Shown piece after piece: positions 54,353 through 62,918 of a stretch of 64,000 nt of DNA. This DNA comes from UBA1756 sp045130235 (lineage in GTDB: Bacteria > Bacteroidota > Bacteroidia > Bacteroidales > WCHB1-69), in NCBI GenBank assembly GCA_045130235.1, contig JBGUPJ010000034.1, positions 62,001-126,000 on the forward strand, in the 5' to 3' direction. The position numbers and the translations under genes were made by a program. Below the pieces are notes generated by a model. The model was not told the origin of the DNA and did not search any database. It saw only the letters and a program-made list of their open reading frames with translations. Numbering within the stretch: position 1 is the first letter of the stretch; each line of letters starts with the position of its first letter.

Positions 54353-54355
54353 CCG

Positions 54356-54934
54356 ATGACTTTTGTAGAAGCCGTTGTTTTAGGACTTGCCCTTTGTGTG
54401 GATACGTTAGTCGTATCGACCACTTGCGGTTTGAAGTCGAAGTTCAGTTACTCGCGGGGGGTGCTGATGGCGGTTACTTTTGCGCTGTTTCAGGGCGGGT
54501 TTCCGCTGTTGGGTGCGCTCATCGGCAATGTGTGCCAGCGGTTGATCGAGAGTGTGGACCATTGGATTGCGTTCGGGTTGTTGGCCGCGGTGGGAGTCAA
54601 GATGATCGTGGACGGCATTCGCAACGATGAAGGCGACGGCAATTTCGATGTGTCGCGTTTTTGGGTGATCTGCACGTTGGCGGTGGCCACCAGCATTGAT
54701 GCTTTCGTGGTGGGCATCGGGTTAGGGGTGGACAACACCATTCCGCAGATTCTGATGACGGTGCTGGTGATTGCCGTCGTGACCTTTCTGTCGGCCATGC
54801 TGGGCATTTTTCTCGGCAAACGCAAATTCCCCATTCCGGCCAAGTGGGCTTCTATCACGGCAGGCGTTGTGCTGATAGGCCTTGGCGTACATACCTTGTA
54901 CGAGCATGGTGTTTTCTCTTTTATAAATCTGTAA
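54356..54934 (+). CDS. mntP: MntP-family manganese efflux pump
   Basis: 192 residues with six helices. The two conserved motifs are LCVDTLVVSTTCGLK and TSIDAFVVGIGLGVD, both with the Asp residues needed for Mn(II) transport in the family, and LGIFLGKR near the fifth helix. Exports Mn(II) from the cytoplasm. Cotranscribed with the TerC-family gene. Confidence 0.88.
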   Translation: MTFVEAVVLGLALCVDTLVVSTTCGLKSKFSYSRGVLMAVTFALFQGGFPLLGALIGNVCQRLIESVDHWIAFGLLAAVGVKMIVDGIRNDEGDGNFDVSRFWVICTLAVATSIDAFVVGIGLGVDNTIPQILMTVLVIAVVTFLSAMLGIFLGKRKFPIPAKWASITAGVVLIGLGVHTLYEHGVFSFINL

Positions 54935-54948
54935 ATAAAATAGTTACA

Positions 54949-55917
54949 TTATAATCGGCCCATCACCACGAGCGAGGCGGTGAGAATCATCAGCAGTATC
55001 TCGCTGGATATGGCGAAATTACGCGCAGGGATGAAGGAGATAATGAAAACTGTAATTGGTGTGAGCAGGTAGAAGAGAGAGTAGGGGAACGGCACGTTGG
55101 AAATGAGCATCATGGCGATGGTGAAGCCAAAGAGGATGCACAGACGAAGGTACCGTCGCCTAATGACAATCAGCTTGTTTTGGTAAAGCACCTTAACTCT
55201 TGCCATCACGTATATGACCAGCAACAGGCAGACCCCCATCGCGATGAGAGCGTAGATGGAGTGGGGGGTGAAAATAGGAAACTGAAAGCGGATTTGGGAG
55301 AAAGATTGTAGATAATTAGGCAGGGAGCCGGCAAAGAAATGATAGGCAAGGAGGTAGAGATAGGAGATGAGGGCTCCACACAAGGTGGCCAGCAAAGCGC
55401 GCAGTTTGTCAATCTGGCTGATGAGGACATGCAGGATGAAGAAGAGAAGAAGTAGTGCGGCGGCAGGGTCAAACAGGGTGGCGGTTCCAATAATGATTCC
55501 AGCACAGAGAAGAGCGGTTTTGCTGATAGAAGAGGTGCCCTGGTTGCTGATGTTTAGCACGGCAAGGATGGCTGTATTGGTGAGCCAAGCAGGCGTCAGC
55601 GGCAAGAAAATGCCCATGCCAACTGAAATTGCACAGAAAAAAAGGAGGGAAAGCACGTTCTCTTCGTCCAAAAATCCGCTTTGTCTGATATAATTGAACA
55701 TCAAAACAGATTGGAGAAGGAGGAGTAATAAAGCGAAAAAATGTGTTCCTGTCGGATGCAAAATCATCCAGTTCGCAAGACTGTCGGTACAGGGGAGCGA
55801 GTTACTAAAATAGCTGATATCCAATGGTTTTATAAAAATTTCCACCCCGCATAATAATAGTGCGGATACCCCGACCAACAATTGTAAAATATGCGCTTTC
55901 CTAAGCAGATAGAACAT
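54949..55917 (-). CDS. DUF6427-like polytopic membrane protein
   Basis: Start set at 55917 (MFYLLRKAHILQLLVGVSAL); a longer frame would run through the promoter. 322 residues, nearly all hydrophobic: about 10 helices with DPAAALLLLFFILHVLISQ and ARNFAISSEILLMIL near the end. The topology and SYFSNSLPC, LTPAWLTNTAIL segments resemble DUF6427 membrane proteins of Bacteroidota. No function is assigned. It is convergent with mntP and divergent from the next gene. Confidence 0.65.
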   Translation of the reverse strand: MFYLLRKAHILQLLVGVSALLLCGVEIFIKPLDISYFSNSLPCTDSLANWMILHPTGTHFFALLLLLLQSVLMFNYIRQSGFLDEENVLSLLFFCAISVGMGIFLPLTPAWLTNTAILAVLNISNQGTSSISKTALLCAGIIIGTATLFDPAAALLLLFFILHVLISQIDKLRALLATLCGALISYLYLLAYHFFAGSLPNYLQSFSQIRFQFPIFTPHSIYALIAMGVCLLLVIYVMARVKVLYQNKLIVIRRRYLRLCILFGFTIAMMLISNVPFPYSLFYLLTPITVFIISFIPARNFAISSEILLMILTASLVVMGRL

Positions 55918-55935
55918 GTTTGATTTTTTGAATTG

Positions 55936-55943
55936 CAAACATA
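55936..55943 (-). promoter_or_regulatory. Bacteroidota -7 element for the DUF6427-like gene
   Basis: On the minus strand this reads TATGTTTG followed by CA, 18 bases before the ATG at 55917. Confidence 0.5.
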
Positions 55944-55998
55944 CATGAATTTTTTTTACAAAAACAAAAAATGATGCTGGCACAATCTGAAAATTTAG

Positions 55999-56006
55999 TA
56001 TTTTTG
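55999..56006 (+). promoter_or_regulatory. Bacteroidota -7 element for the DUF3822-rsmD run
   Basis: TATTTTTG followed by CA, 49 bases before the ATG at 56056; divergent from the promoter at 55936-55943. Confidence 0.6.
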
Positions 56007-56055
56007 CACTCTGTTTTTTTAGAATAAAGAATTAAAAATAAATTAGTGAAATTCT

Positions 56056-56805
56056 ATGAAAAGTAAAGTGGCTTTGACCGTTTTTTTAGGCCTCGTGGTA
56101 TTGGTTCTTCTGTTCTTCAATCTGCGGGCAATTCTCCGTCCTGCTAAGTATGCCGATGTTTATCAGGAGCGTATCGAATTAAACACCAACCGTCTCACCG
56201 CCATTCAGGTGCTGCAGGAACTCTATCATGAACGCTACCATTGCTATGCCTCTCATATCGATACTCTGATTGATTTTTACGAGAATGGAGTGCTGATCTC
56301 CATCAACTCGAGAGAAAATCCCCCGCAGGATAGTATGCAAGATGAGAAATTCATGGAGAAGTTCATGAACATGACCATGAAACAGCGTGAGGAGCGTGGC
56401 TATGTGATATTTGATACTACCAAAACTACAGTCAAGGATAGAGTAATCAGCGAGTTGGCCGAGAAGAATGCTAAAAAAGACGGCAACTTGATTACGATGG
56501 ACGAATTTTACTATATCCCCTATACAAAGACCAAATACAAGATTGAGACTTCCGCTGCTGACAGTGTCATCACTAAATTCGCCATTTACGTGCCCATTGA
56601 GGATTTAATGGTCAATTTCAAAGAATCATTGCCGAAAAACATCTTCTTAAAAGGCTTTTATAATCACATGGAAGATGTTTATGACCCGAAAGTGAAAAAT
56701 CAAAGTTTGAAAGATTTGCGTGAAATCCGCACCTATACAGGGTTGCAGTTAGGCGACACCACCGTCAACTCACTTGAAATCACCGCCTATGGTGCCTCCA
56801 ATTAA
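56056..56805 (+). CDS. Single-pass membrane-anchored protein of unknown function
   Basis: 249 residues with one N-terminal helix (VALTVFLGLVVLVLLFFNL) and an extracytoplasmic domain containing ILRPAKYADVYQERIELN, VLQELYHERYHCYASHIDTLIDF, DEFYYIPYTKTKYKIETS and LREIRTYTGLQLGDTTVN. The combination of one pilin-like helix and a small alpha/beta domain is reminiscent of pseudopilin-like proteins in Bacteroidota, but no family was firmly recognised. Its end overlaps the DUF3822 gene by 17 bases, so they are cotranscribed. Confidence 0.65.
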   Translation: MKSKVALTVFLGLVVLVLLFFNLRAILRPAKYADVYQERIELNTNRLTAIQVLQELYHERYHCYASHIDTLIDFYENGVLISINSRENPPQDSMQDEKFMEKFMNMTMKQREERGYVIFDTTKTTVKDRVISELAEKNAKKDGNLITMDEFYYIPYTKTKYKIETSAADSVITKFAIYVPIEDLMVNFKESLPKNIFLKGFYNHMEDVYDPKVKNQSLKDLREIRTYTGLQLGDTTVNSLEITAYGASN

Positions 56806-57550
56806 TGCCCCCTATTACGCTGTCCACTTTTCTCCTGAGGGATTCTCACTGCTTAAAAGCCAGCCTTCGGGATCATATATAGTTGAAACATATAAAAGTA
56901 CCACGCTTTCTGCTATGCAAAGGGAGTGTGGTGCTTTCTTTGATGCCCCCGCCGAGCAGACCGTCGTGTCGCTCAACTTCACGCCTCCGTTCCTCGTGCC
57001 CAAGGCATTATACCACCCCCCCGCCTCACAGTACTTGAAAATGCAGCAGGAGGTGTCGGACAGCGACGAGGTGTTTGAGGATGATTTGGGAGAGTATGTG
57101 GCCATATACGCCCTGCCGTTGAGCAAGACTTTGCCCATTCGTACCACGCTTCAGAACCCGAAATTCCGTCACACCTATACGCTGCTCTACCATTATCTGG
57201 CACAGAGTCCGTCGGATTTGCCCAACCAGCTGTTGCTCCATTTCTGTGGCAATAGGATGGGTTTTATTCTGGTGAAAAATGGCCGATTGTTTATCATCAG
57301 TGAGCTGACCTATACCACGAAAGAGGATGCCTTCTATTATGTGTTGCATATTCTTCAGCAGCAGGCGGCTCGTCGCGATGAAACCGAAGTGGTGGTCACG
57401 GGCGATGCGCCGGAGTTCAAGGGCATTGTTCAGCTGATCAAACGCCATCTTCCTCATCTGCGAAACGTGGAAAAAGGAGTGAGTGTGGCGGATGTGAAAG
57501 GCCAGAAAGAATCGGCAGCTGCTTATATACAACTTATCGGAATTCAGTAA
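56789..57550 (+). CDS. DUF3822 family protein (actin-like fold suggested)
   Basis: 253 residues from the ATG at 56789; a TTG five codons earlier is also possible. YAVHFSPEGFSLL, VVSLNFTPPFLVPKALYHP, FILVKNGRLFIISELTYTTKEDAFYYVLHILQQ and VVVTGDAPEFKGIVQLIKR match the DUF3822 pattern, which looks like a split actin/PilM-type fold. In Bacteroidota the gene is usually beside rsmD, as here (3-base gap). Its biochemical role is unknown. Confidence 0.8.
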   Translation: MVPPINAPYYAVHFSPEGFSLLKSQPSGSYIVETYKSTTLSAMQRECGAFFDAPAEQTVVSLNFTPPFLVPKALYHPPASQYLKMQQEVSDSDEVFEDDLGEYVAIYALPLSKTLPIRTTLQNPKFRHTYTLLYHYLAQSPSDLPNQLLLHFCGNRMGFILVKNGRLFIISELTYTTKEDAFYYVLHILQQQAARRDETEVVVTGDAPEFKGIVQLIKRHLPHLRNVEKGVSVADVKGQKESAAAYIQLIGIQ

Positions 57551-57553
57551 ACT

Positions 57554-58096
57554 ATGCGTATTATCGCCGGAAAGAATAAAGGAAGGAAGATTGTGGCTCC
57601 CACCACGCTTCCCGTCAGGCCCACCACCGACTTGGGCAAGGAGAGCCTGTTCAACATTCTCAACAACTACTTTTTCTTCGACGCCATCACCGTCATCGAC
57701 CTCTTTGCCGGCACGGGCAACGTGAGTCTGGAGTTTGCCTCGCGTGGGGCCATCTCCGTCACCTCCGTCGATTCCTACGCGGGGTGTGTGGATTTCATCA
57801 AGAAGACTGCCGCCCAGCTGCAATACCTGAATGTTACCGCCATCAAGGCCGACGCGTTCCAGTACGTGGAACGGTTGCGTCAGCCGGTGGACATCATCTT
57901 CGCCGACCCGCCCTACGACCTGGAAGGGGTGGAGCGCCTGCCGCAAATTGTGTTCGAGCGCAATCTTTTGAAACCTGACGGGTGGCTCATCATCGAGCAT
58001 GGTAAAGACCGTAACTTTTCACAACATCCTAATTTTTACCAACTTAGAAAATATGGGAAATTGCATTTTTCTTTTTTGGTGAATATGACGGAGTAG
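57554..58096 (+). CDS. rsmD: 16S rRNA (guanine(966)-N(2))-methyltransferase
   Basis: 180-residue SAM-dependent methyltransferase that methylates G966 of 16S rRNA. Motifs: MRIIAGKNKGRKIV start, RPTTDLGKESLFNIL, VIDLFAGTGNVSLEFASRGA (SAM-binding motif I) and IIFADPPYDLEG (catalytic DPPY). It follows the DUF3822 gene by 3 bases and precedes a sirtuin gene by 32 bases. Confidence 0.95.
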   Translation: MRIIAGKNKGRKIVAPTTLPVRPTTDLGKESLFNILNNYFFFDAITVIDLFAGTGNVSLEFASRGAISVTSVDSYAGCVDFIKKTAAQLQYLNVTAIKADAFQYVERLRQPVDIIFADPPYDLEGVERLPQIVFERNLLKPDGWLIIEHGKDRNFSQHPNFYQLRKYGKLHFSFLVNMTE

Positions 58097-58128
58097 ATTT
58101 ATGGCAATCATCTTAAATATATTATAGT

Positions 58129-58815
58129 ATGAAAAAAATGGTGGTACTATCGGGTGCTGGAGTCAGTGCCGAAAGTGGTATTAAGACCTTCCGCGACAGC
58201 GACGGGTTGTGGGAGAATTACAACGTGGAGGAGGTGGCCACCATTGAGGGGTGGTATAGAAATCCCGCGCTCATGGTGCAGTTTTACAACGAGCGCCGCC
58301 GCCAGCTGAAGACCGCCCAACCCAACGAGGCTCACAAGATTATCGGTGAGTTGGAGCAGTATTTCGACGTGACGGTCGCCACCCAGAATGTGGACAATTT
58401 GCACGAGCGGGGCGGCTCCACCCATGTTATCCACCTGCATGGCGAATTGACGAAAGTGTGCAGCGATAGAGGGAAGAAGTGTGTGGAAGATATTGGTTAT
58501 GAGGAATATGAATACGGCAGGAAGTGTGCCGACGGCGGCATGATGCGCCCGTTCATCGTATGGTTTGGCGAGGATGTGCCGTTGCTGGCCGATGCCGCTG
58601 ACGCGGTGGAGAAGGCCGACATTCTCATCATTATCGGCACCTCGCTCAATGTATATCCGGCGGCGGGACTCATCTACTATGCCCGTCCCGACTGTAAGAT
58701 TTATCTGATTGACCCGAAGGAGGTGCAGACGCACTCTTCTCGCGTGGAGTTCATTCAGGAGAAGGCCACCGTAGGCATGCGTATCTTGAAAGAAAAGTTG
58801 TTGCAATGTTTGTAA
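58129..58815 (+). CDS. cobB: NAD-dependent protein deacylase (sirtuin)
   Basis: 228 residues. NAD-binding motif LSGAGVSAESGIKTFRDSDGLWE (cut here as GAGVSAESGIKTFR), catalytic VIHLHGEL, TQNVDNLH and IIIGTSLNVYPAAGL. Tyr and Arg in QFYNERRRQ correspond to the acyl-pocket residues of class III sirtuins, suggesting desuccinylase as well as deacetylase activity. The usual zinc tetrad of cysteines is reduced to three Cys (VCSDRGKKC ... GRKC), a pattern I believe is common in this phylum. It overlaps the downstream PhnP-like gene by 10 bases. Confidence 0.92.
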   Translation: MKKMVVLSGAGVSAESGIKTFRDSDGLWENYNVEEVATIEGWYRNPALMVQFYNERRRQLKTAQPNEAHKIIGELEQYFDVTVATQNVDNLHERGGSTHVIHLHGELTKVCSDRGKKCVEDIGYEEYEYGRKCADGGMMRPFIVWFGEDVPLLADAADAVEKADILIIIGTSLNVYPAAGLIYYARPDCKIYLIDPKEVQTHSSRVEFIQEKATVGMRILKEKLLQCL

Positions 58816-59567
58816 GACTCTTGGGTACAGGTACTTCGCAGGGTATTCCCATCATTGGGTGTCACTGTCCGGTTTGCACCAGCACCGATGAGCGCGACCA
58901 TCGGTTGCGTACTTCCGCGCTGGTGGAGGTGGACGGGGTGAACATTCTGATTGATGCGGGACCCGACCTGCGGCAGCAGCTGTTGCGCTGCGGCGTCACC
59001 CGCCTCGATGCGTTGTTGCTGACCCACGAGCACAAAGACCATACCGGTGGCATCGACGACGTGCGCCCTATCAACTTCCTGATGAAAACGCCCCTCAACA
59101 TTTACGGGCAGCCCCGTGTGATGAAAGCTGTCCGCAACGACTACTCCTACGCTTTTGGTCCCGACCAGTACCCAGGTGTGCCGCAGCTGGTGCTGAATCC
59201 CTTGCAGCCCGAACCCTTCGAGGTGAAGGGGGTGGAGGTGATTCCCGTGAAGGTGCGCCACATGACGCTGCCGATTTTTGGCTATCGCATCCGCAATTTC
59301 GGTTACATCACCGATGCGAGTTTCATATCCGAAACCGAGAAGAAGAAACTGATGGGTGTAAAAGTTTTGGTTATCAATGCGTTGAGAAGAGAGCAGCACT
59401 ACTCGCACTTCAATCTGGAGCAGGCGTTGGCCATCATTGAAGAGATCAAGCCCGAGCGCGCCTACCTCACTCATGTCAGTCACCGTCTTGGCAAGTATGT
59501 GGACGTGTCGCAGGAGCTACCGCAGAATGTTTTTTTAGGGATAGACAATCAAGTGATAGAGGTGTAG
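58806..59567 (+). CDS. PhnP-like metallo-beta-lactamase-fold hydrolase
   Basis: 253 residues of the MBL fold. TGTSQGIPIIGCHCPVC near the start (Cys residues for a structural zinc), the metal motif LTHEHKDHTGGIDD, VRHMTLPIFGYRI and LTHVSHRLG near the C-terminus fit the PhnP/YycJ group, which includes phosphodiesterases acting on cyclic phosphates. No phn operon is present, so the substrate is unknown. Overlaps the sirtuin gene; convergent with the WYL gene. Confidence 0.85.
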   Translation: MFVRLLGTGTSQGIPIIGCHCPVCTSTDERDHRLRTSALVEVDGVNILIDAGPDLRQQLLRCGVTRLDALLLTHEHKDHTGGIDDVRPINFLMKTPLNIYGQPRVMKAVRNDYSYAFGPDQYPGVPQLVLNPLQPEPFEVKGVEVIPVKVRHMTLPIFGYRIRNFGYITDASFISETEKKKLMGVKVLVINALRREQHYSHFNLEQALAIIEEIKPERAYLTHVSHRLGKYVDVSQELPQNVFLGIDNQVIEV

Positions 59568-59576
59568 TGCTGCCTT

Positions 59577-60488
59577 TTACTTGTTCCGCTGAGCCATCTT
59601 CTTGCAGATAGTGGCCATCTCTTTCCGCAACGCTTTGGGGTACAGCACTTCCGTTGTATCGCCCAAGGCCAATAGTTCCTGCCGGAAGTCGTAAGTGATG
59701 CGCAGGAAATAACTGAAAATGGTATATTCTTTCGTCTGCTCGACCACTTTCTGCGAATGGTGGAGCGGCAGCGTGCGCAAATAATTGGCCTGTCCCGACT
59801 CCACCTTCAGCCGGATGCACTGTGGCTCTTCATCTCCAACGATGATGCCGTAGCAGGTGGAGAAGAAGGCCTCCGCGCTGAAATTCTCCGGCATTTCAAA
59901 CTTGTTGAATTCGATGTCAATATCCAACATCCGGTCCAAAGCATAGATGCGCAAGGGATTATTCCCGTATTTCCCCAACAGGTACCAGCGGCGTTTGAAC
60001 ACCTTCAGCGCGTAGGGCTCCACATTGAAATAGTGTGACACCCTCCCCTCCATCCAGAACGGGTGGTAATCGAACATGATGGTGCAGTTGTCGCGCATGG
60101 CCTCGAGGATGGTGGAAAGAAACTCCCCGCCCGACGGGTTCGGCTCGAGCAGGATGCGGTCTTTCAGCTGCGCGCTCTCGTTGATATGGTTGTTGACCGT
60201 CAGCGTTTCCAGCAGCCACCGCCGGAACGCCGATGTGTCGGTGAGGCTGCCGCGTTCCACAATATAATACGAGTTGGTGCTCTTGTGGCAGTCGATCTCC
60301 ACCCCGAAAAGCTCCCACACATCGTTCCGGTGGCGCATAAAGGTGCGCCAGTTGTACTCAGCCCCCTTTGACAGGAGTTCATCGTCTTTCCATTTTTCAG
60401 ACAAATCATGGAAAGTAATGCCTGCGGAACCAGCCTGATAGATGGTATCCACAAGCCATACGTAGCGGGATAATAATTGCTTGCTCAT
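59577..60488 (-). CDS. WYL-domain transcriptional regulator
   Basis: 303 residues: an N-terminal winged-helix DNA-binding region (MSKQLLSRYVWLVDTIYQAG, about 1-75), a WYL domain (DYHPFWMEGRVSHYFNVEPY, KVFKRRWYLLGKYG, RIYALDRML, about 135-210) and a C-terminal WCX dimerisation extension (SYFLRITYDFRQELLALGD ... LYPKALRKEMATICKKM). Such regulators sense a nucleic-acid or nucleotide ligand and often control phage-defence loci (CapW/BrxR type). It is divergent from a DUF1835 gene, with an inverted repeat lying between the two promoters; autoregulation through that repeat is plausible. Confidence 0.9.
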   Translation of the reverse strand: MSKQLLSRYVWLVDTIYQAGSAGITFHDLSEKWKDDELLSKGAEYNWRTFMRHRNDVWELFGVEIDCHKSTNSYYIVERGSLTDTSAFRRWLLETLTVNNHINESAQLKDRILLEPNPSGGEFLSTILEAMRDNCTIMFDYHPFWMEGRVSHYFNVEPYALKVFKRRWYLLGKYGNNPLRIYALDRMLDIDIEFNKFEMPENFSAEAFFSTCYGIIVGDEEPQCIRLKVESGQANYLRTLPLHHSQKVVEQTKEYTIFSYFLRITYDFRQELLALGDTTEVLYPKALRKEMATICKKMAQRNK

Positions 60489-60508
60489 CGTTTTAAAATT
60501 TCACGCGG

Positions 60509-60516
60509 CAAATATA
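60509..60516 (-). promoter_or_regulatory. Bacteroidota -7 element for the WYL gene
   Basis: On the minus strand this reads TATATTTG followed by CC, 21 bases before the ATG at 60488. Confidence 0.55.
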
Positions 60517-60525
60517 GGCTTTTTC

Positions 60526-60569
60526 TATGACAAAACGTGTCATATTGAACTGTGATATGTTTTGTCATA
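60526..60569. promoter_or_regulatory. Inverted repeat between divergent promoters, putative WYL operator
   Basis: TATGACAAAAC (60526-60536) and GTTTTGTCATA (60559-60569) form a perfect 11-base inverted repeat with a 22-base spacer. A smaller repeat, TGACA-5-TGTCA, occupies 60528-60542. It sits between the -7 elements of the WYL gene and of the DUF1835 gene. Binding by the WYL protein is an inference. Confidence 0.5.
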
Positions 60570-60607
60570 CTTGTAGACTAATTTTGCGGCAGTTTTCAAA
60601 CCAATCA
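60559..60607 (+). repeat. Promoter-leader cassette, copy 1
   Basis: GTTTTGTCATAC, then TAATTTTG (-7, 60579-60586), then CGGCAGTTTTCAAACCAATC. Copies 2 and 3 (63191 and about 62836 onward) share the GT..TGTCATAC or GG..TGGCATAC block, the same spacing to the -7 element and, in copy 2, the leader. It drives the DUF1835 gene. Confidence 0.7.
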
Positions 60608-60622
60608 TCAAAAAACTGTTTT

Positions 60623-61366
60623 ATGAACGAAAAAACACTTCACGTAACCAGCGAATCGGCCAATGCCGGAACGGTAAGCCACGCACTGCACAACATGAAA
60701 ATATCTGAGGAGGTGGTATATTGTCCCATCGATTTGTCTTGTGGGTATTTACCGAAAGATTTTTCAGACAAAGAACTCTGTTTTGCAGTTGCCTCACAGA
60801 GCTATGCAGTGACCACCCAAGAACGAATAGAGCTTTTGGATGAGCTGAAAAAGTTCGTCTCAACCGATTATTCTGTTTATGACAAAATCATCGTATGGCA
60901 CGGCTGGTCTTCCAAAGATCTAATGACGTTGTACTTGATGTCCGTCCTTATTGAAAGGAATCTGTATCATATTGACATAAGGGATTGTAGTACATTTATG
61001 TCTAGAATGTCCTCGACCCCGTTCCCTGACATGGGGCATGTTAGTTCCGATTCTATACAGGAAATGATTCCTCTCGCAAAACCAGTCTCAGCTGCTGAAA
61101 AACAAAAATATCAGAAACAGTGGCACAAATGGATTCATTCAAAACACCCTTATCGCTTGAGTGATCCACAGACGGGTGTCATAAAAGGGTTCCCCGAGAA
61201 TTTTATGGATAAAACCATATATGAATCGGCCAAGACCAATCCCAGCATTATCATCCTCACTTCCAGAGTCTGGAAAGAGTACCTACACTTATCCATTTCT
61301 CCTTCCAATATTTGTGCACGGATTCTCGAACTCTCACAAAAGGGAAGACAAAAGATAACGTTATAG
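60623..61366 (+). CDS. DUF1835-domain protein, probably frameshifted near its 3' end
   Basis: Start set at 60623 (MNEKTLHVTSESANAGTVSH) because the -7 element at 60579-60586 lies inside the longer frame. The 247-residue product has the DUF1835 pattern (LHVTSESANAGTVSHALHN, CFAVASQSYAVTTQERIELL, DKIIVWHGWSSKDLMTLYLM, LASRVWK-like C-terminal region). It ends KGRQKITL at 61366, but the adjoining -1 frame continues without stop as IGEFEKRPDNFPDKSAKIDF to 61503, which fits the expected C-terminal domain; one missing base near 61361 would join the two. It follows the WYL gene divergently; a role in a defence or stress locus is possible but unproven. Confidence 0.68.
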   Translation: MNEKTLHVTSESANAGTVSHALHNMKISEEVVYCPIDLSCGYLPKDFSDKELCFAVASQSYAVTTQERIELLDELKKFVSTDYSVYDKIIVWHGWSSKDLMTLYLMSVLIERNLYHIDIRDCSTFMSRMSSTPFPDMGHVSSDSIQEMIPLAKPVSAAEKQKYQKQWHKWIHSKHPYRLSDPQTGVIKGFPENFMDKTIYESAKTNPSIIILTSRVWKEYLHLSISPSNICARILELSQKGRQKITL

Positions 61367-61623
61367 GTGAATTCGAAAAAAGACCAGACAATTTTCCGGA
61401 CAAGTCGGCAAAAATTGATTTTTTGAAAGAGCTGATTGCCGACATTCAGGAGTGCATTGAAAAGGTGGAGAATGAGGAGGGGGATAACTGGTTAGGATTG
61501 TGAGATGAATGATTTTTTGCATTTTTACAGCGTTATATTTTCAGATTTTGTTTCAAGGGGCTTCGGCAGGGTTTGGATGTATGACGTAATTAGCTAATAA
61601 CAAGAAGTCTCTTTATTACTCTT

Positions 61624-62475
61624 ATGGCACAGTGGAAGACGTACACCATCAAGGACATTATTAATGAAATTGAATCAGAAACCTTCGTATTACCAATAAT
61701 ACAAAGAGAATTAGTTTGGGATAAAGATAAGATTATTGCGTTATTTGAAACCATTATGCTGCAAGAATCTTTCGGCGGAATAATGACTGTAAAGGAACCA
61801 GCAAAGAAAGAGCCTTTATTTGCATATAAATCTTTTATAAAAGAATATTTAGGACATACTCCCGAAGCCAAAGAACATAAATTAACTGACAAGGAAATAA
61901 GTTATGTTATTGATGGGCAACAACGTTTGTCTGCCATATATATTGGCGTTGCAGGTGAATATAATGGTGAGTCTTTATATTTTGACCTAAATGGGGAAGC
62001 CCAAAAAGGTGTGTTTAATTTTACTTTTGCAAAAGATTACACATCAAACAAATTATCGAAAGACATCGATAATTTCGATGCATCATCTCGCAGATCAACT
62101 GCATGGATTCAAGTTTCTGACTTGTATCAATTAGCCATAGATGCTGGTGGCTTGCACACGACTATTATGGATGATGATAAAATAGTTGATTTCATTGATA
62201 AGGGAGCAGACAGGGAGACAATACTAGATAATATCTTATTGTTTACATCTTCATTTTTAATGAATTCCGTTATCGGTGTGTGTAGTGTTGATTATGACAA
62301 GCACAAAGATATTGATGAAAATCGGGTTAGAATTGTGAAACTATTTCAAAAACTCAATCAAGGTGGCACAAAGCTCACAGCAATAGAGTTGATGTGAGCT
62401 TTTTTGAAATCATATTCTGTTAGTAACGAAATCAGGGACAAATATTCCGATGTTGGATTCAACAAGATGCTGTAA
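61624..62475 (+). pseudogene. DUF262-family gene interrupted by an in-frame TGA and truncated
   Basis: The first 257 codons have the DUF262 N-terminal pattern of GmrSD-type and related nuclease-linked proteins: EIESETFVLPIIQRELVWDKDKI, SYVIDGQQRLSAIYIG (the DGQQR motif) and NRVRIVKLFQKLNQGGTKLTAIEL. A TGA at 62395-62397 interrupts the frame; the same frame then continues AFLKSYSVSNEIRDKYSDVG to a TAA at 62473, exactly where family members carry on with an Arg-containing helix, so a CGA-to-TGA change is likely. The rest of the family's length is missing. Codon use is AT-rich, unlike neighbours, suggesting transfer and decay. Confidence 0.72.
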
Positions 62476-62490
62476 TAAGTAACAGAAATA

Positions 62491-62685
62491 TTGTCGTATA
62501 AGAGATATTGTGGTTATGGAAAACAATTATTGAAATCCATATACTACCATTGTAAAGATTTAGGATTCAGACTATTTATCGAAAACACGGTGCTTCCTTT
62601 TTATCAAAGCATGGTAAGAAGGGGCGCAACCATCATTGAATATGGGAATATGGTTGAAATAACCAACAAAACAAATCTTGATTAG
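62491..62685 (+). pseudogene. C-terminal fragment of a GNAT-like acetyltransferase
   Basis: A 64-codon open frame without a proper start. RYCGYGKQLLKSIYYHCKDLGF resembles the acetyl-CoA-binding motif A and following helix of GNAT enzymes, and NTVLPFYQSMVRRGATII the NxxAxxFY-type end. The N-terminal part of such an enzyme is absent and the fragment directly follows the broken DUF262 gene, so it is treated as a remnant. Confidence 0.5.
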
Positions 62686-62791
62686 TCTCTTCCCTTATGC
62701 CCACCACCCTCATCACCTTCCATCGCTACCACACCAATACGTAAAAATCCGCGTTTCCCGCGGGGTGAAAACCTTGTTCCTTTTTGCCCTG

Positions 62792-62833
62792 CACCTTTCC
62801 ATTTTCAATTCTCAATTTTCCATTCCCTATGTC
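62792..62833. repeat. Direct repeat upstream of promoter cassette, copy A
   Basis: CACCTTTCCATTTTCAATTC followed by TCAATTTTCCATTCCCTATGTC. It recurs with few differences at 63147-63188. Both copies end at the start of a promoter cassette, so a unit of at least 80 bases was duplicated. Confidence 0.7.
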
Positions 62834-62835
62834 GT

Positions 62836-62876
62836 GGTTTGGCATACGTGGACCCTATTTTTGTCGGCGAATTATC
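62836..62876 (+). promoter_or_regulatory. Promoter cassette, degenerate copy 3
   Basis: GGTTTGGCATAC followed after 8 bases by TATTTTTG (-7, 62856-62863), aligned with copies 1 and 2. It precedes the 44-codon gene at 62919 by about 55 bases. Confidence 0.5.
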
Positions 62877-62918
62877 AACCTTTAGCAGTTGCGCCCGACA
62901 CGAAGCAGGGCAGGAATT

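Noticed and set aside
58440..58560. Loss of zinc-binding cysteines in the sirtuin as a sign of inactivation
   Set aside because: The NAD-binding and catalytic motifs are intact, and a reduced cysteine set seems usual for this phylum, so it is probably a functional lineage variant.
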